Below are positions 58,688-64,000 of a stretch of DNA of 64,000 bases, piece after piece. Below the pieces are notes generated by a model, which saw only the letters and a list, made by a program, of their open reading frames with translations, was not told the origin of the DNA and searched no databases. Positions within the stretch are counted from its first letter, which is position 1, and every line of letters starts with the position of its first letter. Source of the stretch: Staphylococcus cohnii subsp. cohnii (GTDB taxonomy: Bacteria; Bacillota; Bacilli; Staphylococcales; Staphylococcaceae); the NCBI RefSeq assembly GCF_002902365.1, contig NZ_PPQC01000024.1, positions 56,071-120,070 of the forward strand. Direction: 5' to 3'. The translations under genes and the position numbers were made by a program.

Positions 58688-59149
58688 TTAATAATAATTT
58701 ATTACATGTAATATTCGTTTCACTATATTAGCACGTATAATATCTCTTGATAATACATCCATTTTCAAAGTTTCTCTATCGATTACAGCATAAATCATTT
58801 TTGCTTCGCGTTCACTAATATAAGCTTTATCTAACAGACCGTCTATGATGTAATATGCTTGCTGTTGTGAAATAGATGGTCCGATGAGTTGAAGTAAATG
58901 ATTAATGTAACCTGTTTCGTCTTTGTTTTCAATTTTAGTGATTCGAATATAACCACCGCCACCTCTTTTACTTTCTATTTCATAACCATGTTCATTCGTA
59001 AAACGTGTTTTAATCACATAGTTTAGTTGAGAAGGCACACAGTCAAATCGCTGTGCAATATTGGCACGTTGAATTTCAACAACGTCTTCATTGGTGTCTT
59101 CAAATAATTTTTTAATGTACTGTTCTATGATGTCGGACATGTTATGCAT
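58688..59149 (-). CDS. ctsR: transcriptional repressor CtsR
   Basis: The 153-aa heat-shock repressor has the winged helix ([24 protein letters not shown] region near residues 20-40) and the glycine-rich beta-wing [12 protein letters not shown]. It represses clp genes until heat or McsB inactivates it. I chose ATG 59149 ([10 protein letters not shown]) behind GAGGTGATAATC; a GTG three codons upstream is within that ribosome binding site. Two CtsR boxes overlap its own promoter. Confidence 0.96.
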   Translation of the reverse strand: MHNMSDIIEQYIKKLFEDTNEDVVEIQRANIAQRFDCVPSQLNYVIKTRFTNEHGYEIESKRGGGGYIRITKIENKDETGYINHLLQLIGPSISQQQAYYIIDGLLDKAYISEREAKMIYAVIDRETLKMDVLSRDIIRANIVKRILHVINYY

Positions 59150-59162
59150 GATTATCACCTCT

Positions 59163-59210
59163 TTTGACCTTCTTTGACTATATTATATGACCAACTTTGA
59201 CCTTTTTCAA
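59163..59210 (-). promoter_or_regulatory. ctsR operon promoter with two CtsR boxes
   Basis: On the minus strand TTGAAA (59210-59205), a 17-base spacer and TATAAT (59187-59182) form the promoter. Two heptad pairs match the CtsR operator: GGTCAAA-GTT-GGTCATA (59202-59186) between and over the boxes, and AGTCAAA-GAA-GGTCAAA (59179-59163) just downstream. Binding would block RNA polymerase access. Confidence 0.92.
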
Positions 59211-59245
59211 CCAATATGTTTTAAATTTTTTCGTTTTTAGATGTA

Positions 59246-59259
59246 AGTAAGCGCTTGTT
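59246..59259 (+). promoter_or_regulatory. possible cre site upstream of nupC
   Basis: AGTAAGCGCTTGTT contains the cre core AAGCGCTT just before the -10 box TATTAT (59265-59270), about 45 bases from the nupC start. It would put nucleoside uptake under CcpA; likeness only. Confidence 0.4.
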
Positions 59260-59305
59260 TATTGTATTATAGGAATTAAGAAAAATTTTAAAGGGATGAA
59301 TTATT

Positions 59306-60520
59306 ATGCATATTATTATCGGTTTAATTGGTATTGCTGTGTTTCTTGGGTTAGCTTTCCTCTTTAGTTCTGACAGAAAAAATATTCGTTGGCAATACAT
59401 CGGCTTATTACTCGTAATACAACTTGTATTTGCGTTTATATTATTAAAAACAAAATTTGGTATTACAGTCATTGGTGGCATTTCAGATGGCTTTAATTAT
59501 TTATTAGCTAAAGCTGCTGAGGGTGTCAATTTTGTATTTGGTGGATTTGAATTTGTAGATCCTGAAAATCCCCCATTCTTCTTCAATGTATTATTACCAA
59601 TCGTTTTTATTTCAGCATTAATTGGTATCTTACAATACACAAAAATATTGCCGTTCATTATTAATTATTTAGGTTTAGCTATTTCTAAAGTAAACGGTAT
59701 GGGCCGTTTAGAATCATATAATGCAGTGGCAGCAGCAATTTTGGGACAATCTGAAGTTTTCATTTCGCTCAAAAAAGAATTAGCACTTATACCTAAACAA
59801 CGTCTTTATACATTAACTGCTTCCGCGATGTCTACAGTATCGGCTTCTATTATAGGTGCTTATTTCACTTTAATTGAACCCAGATATGTAGTTACAGCTG
59901 TAGTATTAAACTTATTTGGTGGGTTTATCATTGCCTCTATTATCAATCCATATAAAGTAGATGCAAAAGAAGATAAATTAATTGTTGAAGAAAGTGAAAC
60001 AGAAAAACAATCCTTCTTCGAAATGTTAGGGGAATATATTTTAGATGGGTTTAAAGTTGCTGTAATTGTGGGTGCGATGCTTATCGGTTATATAGCAATT
60101 ATCGCTTTATTAAACGGTGTTGTGAGTGCAATTTTCACTGGAATTTCTGGTGGAAGTATTACATGGGATTTCCAAACTTTGATTGGATTTATATTTGCAC
60201 CATTAGCGTTTTTAATTGGAGTACCTTGGGACGATGCTGTTCAAGCTGGCTCGATTATGGCAACAAAATTACTATCTAATGAATTTGTTGCTATGCAAAG
60301 TTTAAATGAAGTTAAAAATATCAGTGACCACGCTAAAGGTGTAATCTCTGTATTTGTAGTTTCTTTTGCTAACTTTAGTTCTATTGGTATTATATCCGGC
60401 GCAATCAAATCACTTAACAACGAAAAAGGTGACATGGTAGCACGCTTTGGTTTGAAACTATTATTTGGTGCAACACTTGTATCATTTATTTCTGCAGCAA
60501 TCGCAGGCTTCTTTATCTAA
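59306..60520 (+). CDS. nupC: concentrative nucleoside transporter NupC
   Basis: The 404-aa integral membrane protein of the CNT family imports pyrimidine (and some purine) nucleosides with protons or sodium. About nine hydrophobic segments are visible, with the conserved NGMGRLESYNAVAAAILGQSEVFISLK (split motif, near residue 130) and ISVFVVSFANFSSIGIISGAIKSL near the C-terminus. Start ATG 59306 follows AAAGGGATGAATTATT. It is divergent from ctsR. Confidence 0.92.
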   Translation: MHIIIGLIGIAVFLGLAFLFSSDRKNIRWQYIGLLLVIQLVFAFILLKTKFGITVIGGISDGFNYLLAKAAEGVNFVFGGFEFVDPENPPFFFNVLLPIVFISALIGILQYTKILPFIINYLGLAISKVNGMGRLESYNAVAAAILGQSEVFISLKKELALIPKQRLYTLTASAMSTVSASIIGAYFTLIEPRYVVTAVVLNLFGGFIIASIINPYKVDAKEDKLIVEESETEKQSFFEMLGEYILDGFKVAVIVGAMLIGYIAIIALLNGVVSAIFTGISGGSITWDFQTLIGFIFAPLAFLIGVPWDDAVQAGSIMATKLLSNEFVAMQSLNEVKNISDHAKGVISVFVVSFANFSSIGIISGAIKSLNNEKGDMVARFGLKLLFGATLVSFISAAIAGFFI

Positions 60521-60537
60521 CTAAATTGACAAAAAGA

Positions 60538-60575
60538 AAAAACAGGTCAATCCATTTTGGAGTTGACCTGTTTTT
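60538..60575. terminator. bidirectional terminator between nupC and pdxT
   Basis: AAAAACAGGTCAA (60538-60550) and TTGACCTGTTTTT (60563-60575) are perfect arms with T- and A-runs on both sides, between convergent genes. Confidence 0.9.
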
Positions 60576-60587
60576 AATTGCGCTACA

Positions 60588-61163
60588 TTAAACTTTCTCA
60601 ATTGTTGTAGCTGCTACAATATGTTCAATGAAATATTGGGTTACGCGATAATCTTCTGTTAATTCTGGATGGAAAGATACACCTAAATAACGGCCTTCTT
60701 GAACTGCTACAATTTTCTCACTAACTGTGCTCAATATCGTAGCATTGCCATGTACTTCTACAATATGTGGTGCTCTGATAAACACACCTTCTATATCTTC
60801 TGCTATACCAGTAATATTTAAATGACTTTCAAAACTATCTACTTGTCTTCCAAACGAATTTCGTTGAACTGTAATGTCTAATTTATTAAGATATCCTTCT
60901 TCTCCAACAATATCCTTCGCCATAACTATAAGACCTGCGCAAGTTCCGAACATAGGTAATTCAGATTGTTGTAATGCTTCTTTAAACCCATATAAATTCA
61001 TTAAACGGCGTAACGTTGTCGATTCACCACCTGGAAGTATAAGCCCATCAATTTCGTCTAATTGTTCTACATGTTTAATGGCAATACCTTCGTGGCCACT
61101 TAATTCAATATGCTTCAAATGTTCTCTCACGGCACCTTGTAAAGCTAAAACACCTATTTTCAT
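60588..61163 (-). CDS. pdxT: pyridoxal 5'-phosphate synthase glutaminase subunit PdxT
   Basis: The 191-aa glutaminase releases ammonia from glutamine for PdxS. It has the class I triad: Cys in [12 protein letters not shown] (near residue 78) and the His/Glu pair in [10 protein letters not shown], plus [14 protein letters not shown] chose ATG 61163, one base after the pdxS stop; the upstream open codons lie in pdxS. Translation is coupled to pdxS. Confidence 0.95.
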   Translation of the reverse strand: MKIGVLALQGAVREHLKHIELSGHEGIAIKHVEQLDEIDGLILPGGESTTLRRLMNLYGFKEALQQSELPMFGTCAGLIVMAKDIVGEEGYLNKLDITVQRNSFGRQVDSFESHLNITGIAEDIEGVFIRAPHIVEVHGNATILSTVSEKIVAVQEGRYLGVSFHPELTEDYRVTQYFIEHIVAATTIEKV

Positions 61164-61164
61164 A

Positions 61165-62052
61165 TTACCAACCACGCTCTTGCATACGTTCTTCTAATGA
61201 TAAATCATTAATGTCTAAACCTTTCATTGCTGTTCCTAACTCTTTCGCTAATCTACCAATCAATTCATAATCTTGATAATGTGTCGTAGCCTGTACAATT
61301 GCTTTTGCAAATTTTTCAGGATCTTCTGATTTAAAAATACCAGAACCAACAAATACGCCATCTGCACCTAATTCCATCATCAAAGCAGCATCTTGTGGTG
61401 TTGCTACACCACCCGCTGCAAAATTCACAACTGGCAACTTGCCATTTTCTTTAATTGATTTTAATACATCAAAAGGTGCGCCTATATTTTTAGCTTCCGT
61501 CATAATTTCATCATCATTCATTACTGTTATACGGCTTACTTCAGCATTAACTTGTCTAATATGTCTGACAGCTTCAACAATATTACCAGTACCAGGTTCA
61601 CCTTTTGTACGTAACATTGCCGCTCCTTCGCCTATACGACGTGCTGCTTCACCTAAATTACGACAGCCACAAACAAATGGTACTGTAAAAGTATCTTTGC
61701 GTAAGTGGAACTCTTCATCAGCAGGCGTTAAAACTTCTGATTCATCAATATAGTCAACACCCATTGCTTCTAGTACACGTGCTTCTGTTATATGACCAAT
61801 ACGTCCTTTTGCCATTACAGGTATAGAAACAGCATTCATTACTTCTTCAACGATTTTAGGGTTGGCCATTCTAGCAACGCCACCAGCCGCTCTAATATCT
61901 GAAGGAACACGTTCTAATGCCATTACAGCAACTGCTCCTGCCTCTTCTGCAATCTTCGCTTGTTCAGCATTGACAACGTCCATAATAACACCGCCTTTTT
62001 GCATTTCAGCCATTCCTCTTTTAATTCTTTCTGATCCAGTAAATTTAGACAT
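61165..62052 (-). CDS. pdxS: pyridoxal 5'-phosphate synthase subunit PdxS
   Basis: The 295-aa (beta/alpha)8 synthase combines ribose 5-phosphate, glyceraldehyde 3-phosphate and ammonia into PLP. It has the N-terminal [20 protein letters not shown], both lysines of the dual active site ([11 protein letters not shown] and RITVM region), and [30 protein letters not shown] in parts. Divergent from the PdxR-type regulator across 97 bases. Confidence 0.97.
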   Translation of the reverse strand: MSKFTGSERIKRGMAEMQKGGVIMDVVNAEQAKIAEEAGAVAVMALERVPSDIRAAGGVARMANPKIVEEVMNAVSIPVMAKGRIGHITEARVLEAMGVDYIDESEVLTPADEEFHLRKDTFTVPFVCGCRNLGEAARRIGEGAAMLRTKGEPGTGNIVEAVRHIRQVNAEVSRITVMNDDEIMTEAKNIGAPFDVLKSIKENGKLPVVNFAAGGVATPQDAALMMELGADGVFVGSGIFKSEDPEKFAKAIVQATTHYQDYELIGRLAKELGTAMKGLDINDLSLEERMQERGW

Positions 62053-62149
62053 TTTATTTACCCCTTTACTTAGTTGATTAAATTCATTTTAAAAGATAAA
62101 CTGGTATTTAAAAAGGTACACTTTTGGAATTATTTAGGAGGTCAGTTTA

Positions 62150-63526
62150 TTGTCTAAAAATCATCTTTATATCAATTTATACGAAAATTTAAAACAACAA
62201 ATCATTGAAGGACAATATGAGTCTGAAGATAAATTTCCATCTAAACGTGTGTTAGGACAACATTTATCTGTGAGTAACACAACAATAGAACATGCATATC
62301 AGCTACTACTAGATGAAGGATATATATATTCTAAACCACGTTCGGGGTATTTTGTTTCAGATATAGAAACGCTTCCTATTGTCACAAGAAACCCAGATCA
62401 ATTTTATGCACAAAATCACTCGAAAAATAATCATGATGCAGTACAGTCAAACCATTCATTAGCATTTAATTTATCTGAAATTGATGCTGAATATTTTCCT
62501 ATGAAACAATTTAGAAAATACGCAAAAGATGCCTTTGAAGATGAAGAAATTGATTTACTACAACATGCTAATTTAAAGGGAGAAATATCATTAAGACAAG
62601 AAATTGCGCATTACTTATTTAATAGCCGTGGCGTTAACTGTCGACCTGAACAAATTATTATTGGCTCTTCAACAGAGCAGCTTATAAACCTTTTAACTGA
62701 CATTTTAAATGATGGGCGATTCTTAATAGAAAATCCTAGCTATCCACCTATTAAGCAAGTATTAGATAAAAAACAAATTGCTTATCTTCAAGTACCAGTA
62801 AATAGTACAGGAATAGAAATAGATTGTTTTCAGAAATCAAATAATAATATCGCATATGTCACGCCATCACACCAATTTCCAACAGGTTATGTCATGAGTT
62901 TAAAAAAAAGAACCCAACTTATCACTTGGGCACAACAAAGCCCTGATAGATATATCATTGAAGATGATTATGATTCTGAATTTCGCTACTTTGGCAAACC
63001 CATTCCAGCTTTGCAAAGCCTTGATACTAAAGACAAAGTAATATATATTAGTACCTTTTCCAAATCTTTATTTCCTAGTTGTCGAATTGCATATTTAGTT
63101 TTACCAAATACTTTACTATCAAAATATGACAAACTAGAAAACAAAGAAGGAAATACAGTACCTGCGCATACACAAAAAATAGTTTCACACTTTATGAAAT
63201 CAGGTAGTTTTGAAAGACATCTCAATAAAATGAGAAATGTATATCGTCATAAATTAACAACAATTTTAAATGCATTAGCTCCCTATCAATCACAATTAAC
63301 AATAGATGGTGCTTTAGCGGGTATGCACTTTACGCTCACTGTCAAAAATCGTTTGACTATGGAACAATGCTTAGAACGTGCAAAGGCAAATGATTTAAAA
63401 ATAATTCCCTTTAACAAATATGATAGTGATCAAATCACAGTTAAATTTATACTAGGCTTTGGTGGCATCCCGATATCACAACTCAAAGCACATACAGACG
63501 CACTTATCAAATCATTAACGGTCTAG
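62150..63526 (+). CDS. pdxR: MocR/GabR-type regulator PdxR
   Basis: The 458-aa protein has a GntR-type winged helix (FPSKRVLGQHLSVSNTTIEHAYQLL region, residues 28-52) followed by an aminotransferase class I fold with the PLP lysine in YISTFSKSLFPSCRIAYL (near residue 307). In related bacteria PdxR activates pdxST when PLP is low. Its divergent place next to pdxST supports this. Start TTG 62150 follows AGGAGGTCAG. An activity as aminotransferase is not expected. Confidence 0.92.
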   Translation: MSKNHLYINLYENLKQQIIEGQYESEDKFPSKRVLGQHLSVSNTTIEHAYQLLLDEGYIYSKPRSGYFVSDIETLPIVTRNPDQFYAQNHSKNNHDAVQSNHSLAFNLSEIDAEYFPMKQFRKYAKDAFEDEEIDLLQHANLKGEISLRQEIAHYLFNSRGVNCRPEQIIIGSSTEQLINLLTDILNDGRFLIENPSYPPIKQVLDKKQIAYLQVPVNSTGIEIDCFQKSNNNIAYVTPSHQFPTGYVMSLKKRTQLITWAQQSPDRYIIEDDYDSEFRYFGKPIPALQSLDTKDKVIYISTFSKSLFPSCRIAYLVLPNTLLSKYDKLENKEGNTVPAHTQKIVSHFMKSGSFERHLNKMRNVYRHKLTTILNALAPYQSQLTIDGALAGMHFTLTVKNRLTMEQCLERAKANDLKIIPFNKYDSDQITVKFILGFGGIPISQLKAHTDALIKSLTV

Positions 63527-63576
63527 TTTGAATTTCTTTGCTAGATTTACTAATAGTTAAAATTTCAGAATAATTA

Positions 63577-63610
63577 AGTACCACTCTCAATTGATTGAGC
63601 TAGTGGTACT
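63577..63610 (+). terminator. hairpin after pdxR
   Basis: AGTACCACT-CTCAA and TTGAG-CT-AGTGGTACT pair with loop TTGA and a 2-base bulge, 50 bases past the stop. There is no clear T-run on the plus strand, so terminator assignment is tentative. Confidence 0.55.
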
Positions 63611-63644
63611 TATGCATGCGTATTAACTCATGTTTCAGCACTTT

Positions 63645-63736
63645 GAACTGGAAGTTAAGCTCCTTTTTGGTAAAAAAAAGAGACCCTTTCGGGTCTTAAT
63701 TGCCTGGCAACGTCCTACTCTTGCGGAACGTAAGTC
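63645..63736. repeat. 92-bp direct repeat, copy 1 (copy 2 at 63898-63989)
   Basis: Bases 63645-63736 are identical to 63898-63989, offset 253. Each copy holds a short plus-strand 5S-like fragment (GAAGTTAAGCTCC), a terminator (AGACCC-TTTC-GGGTCT with A-run) and the minus-strand 3' end of a 5S rRNA sequence. Confidence 0.92.
63672..63696 (-). terminator. rRNA-type terminator, copy 1
   Basis: On the minus strand AGACCC-GAAA-GGGTCT is followed by CTTTTTTTT, directly below the 5S-like fragment. Confidence 0.88.
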
Positions 63737-63757
63737 GGCTACCTTCGGCGCTAAGGA
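63702..63757 (-). pseudogene. 5S rRNA 3' fragment (pseudogene)
   Basis: The minus strand reads TCCTTAGCG-CCGAAGGTAGCCG-ACTTACGTTCCGCAAGAG and on to GTTGCCAGGC, matching the last half of staphylococcal 5S rRNA with three or four substitutions and one deletion. The 5' half of 5S is missing; unrelated sequence follows. The intact copy enters at 63955. Confidence 0.82.
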
Positions 63758-63897
63758 CCTTTCCTGACTTCAGACAAGCGCTCGCATCTTTCCTCAGTTT
63801 CTCGCTTTCCTCACTCACTTACCACTTGTAAGCTCGTTTCGTTTTTCGCTCACTTCGTCAGCTTCAAACGCTTTCTTTTGTCAGTTTGCAGTTCTTC
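63742..63897. other. GC-richer spacer between 5S-derived repeats
   Basis: About 155 bases of higher GC than the rest of the window, rich in CGCTTTC/CGCTC-like words. I see no tRNA fold or reading frame in it. It probably derives from an rRNA-operon spacer. Confidence 0.4.
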
Positions 63898-63924
63898 GAA
63901 CTGGAAGTTAAGCTCCTTTTTGGT

Positions 63925-63949
63925 AAAAAAAAGAGACCCTTTCGGGTCT
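63925..63949 (-). terminator. 5S rRNA operon terminator, copy 2
   Basis: Same stem AGACCC-GAAA-GGGTCT and T-run as copy 1, 5 bases below the 3' end of the 5S rRNA gene at the window edge. Confidence 0.92.
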
Positions 63950-63954
63950 TAATT

Positions 63955-64000
63955 GCCTGGCAACGTCCTACTCTTGCGGAACGTAAGTCCGACTACCATC
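63955..64000 (-). rRNA. rrf: 5S rRNA, 3' end (partial, runs off the right edge)
   Basis: The minus strand reads GATGGTAGTCGGACTTACG and continues to GTAGGACGTTGCCAGGC, the 3' 46 bases of staphylococcal 5S rRNA. It indicates that an rRNA operon ends here, transcribed leftward into the terminator. Confidence 0.93.

Noticed and set aside
59221..59481. 86-codon minus-strand frame across the nupC start
   Set aside because: Antisense to nupC, no ribosome binding site, composition of a shadow frame.
63742..63897. tRNA gene next to the 5S sequence
   Set aside because: No cloverleaf or CCA-ended acceptor stem could be drawn on either strand.
1..64000. CRISPR array, insertion sequence, integrase or prophage genes
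   Set aside because: No regularly spaced repeats, transposase motifs or phage genes were seen; accessory genes appear without recognisable mobility genes.

Overview
The window is Staphylococcus chromosome. It carries the conserved staphylococcal block pdxR/pdxST - nupC - ctsR-mcsA-mcsB-clpC - radA - PIN/TRAM protein - gltX - cysE-cysS-mrnC-rlmB-rae1 - sigH - rpmG-secE-nusG - rplKA - rplJL - rsmC-like - rpoBC - L7Ae-like - rpsL-rpsG-fusA-tuf, with protein sequences very close to those of S. aureus. Low GC, TTG starts on rpoB and rpoC, and staphylococcal leader RNAs and terminators agree. The accessory content (FusB-family gene, chromosomal class A beta-lactamase, uronate TRAP/KDG locus, CDP-glycerol transferase fusions) suggests a coagulase-negative species, perhaps of the S. 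saprophyticus group; that placement is inference.

Region 1 (1-6.4 kb): edge of an NAD-dependent L-threonine 3-dehydrogenase, then a FusB-family fusidic-acid-resistance gene that keeps its promoter, leader peptide and attenuator but lacks its 3' third. It abuts a 3'-truncated TRAP permease gene. The rest of that operon (dctQ, dctP, kdgK, eda) and a divergent LacI-type regulator with a perfect 24-bp operator palindrome form a 2-keto-3-deoxygluconate/uronate catabolic locus that is decaying: eda has two frameshifts, and dctM has a truncation and an internal loss.

Region 2 (6.4-24.8 kb): accessory genes. These are a LysR regulator beside a frameshifted class A beta-lactamase, an IsaB-like secreted protein, a YdhR-type monooxygenase, an SGNH/SASA esterase divergent from an IcaC-like acyltransferase, two bifunctional CDP-glycerol-transferase/glycosyltransferase genes with opposite domain order (one with a sugar-nucleotide epimerase, the other with an XcbB/CpsF-type hydrolase), ornithine cyclodeaminase, 3-oxoacid CoA-transferase, two GNATs and a P-loop kinase.

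Region 3 (24.9-63.5 kb): core genes. glycine C-acetyltransferase (kbl) and an M20 amidohydrolase border the translation/transcription superoperon on the minus strand. Controls visible in the sequence include an L10 leader with attenuator, a multibranched structure before rplK, a cysteine T-box before cysES, two CtsR boxes over the ctsR promoter, and intrinsic terminators at most operon ends.

Region 4 (63.5-64 kb): the 3' end of a 5S rRNA gene enters at the right edge. A 92-bp duplication 253 bp further in carries a 5S pseudogene fragment and a copy of the same terminator.

No CRISPR array, prophage, insertion sequence or tRNA was found. I see no convincing wholly new system. The best leads are the mirrored teichoic-acid-type fusion enzymes, the orphaned fusB-type attenuator, and the structured RNA upstream of rplK.
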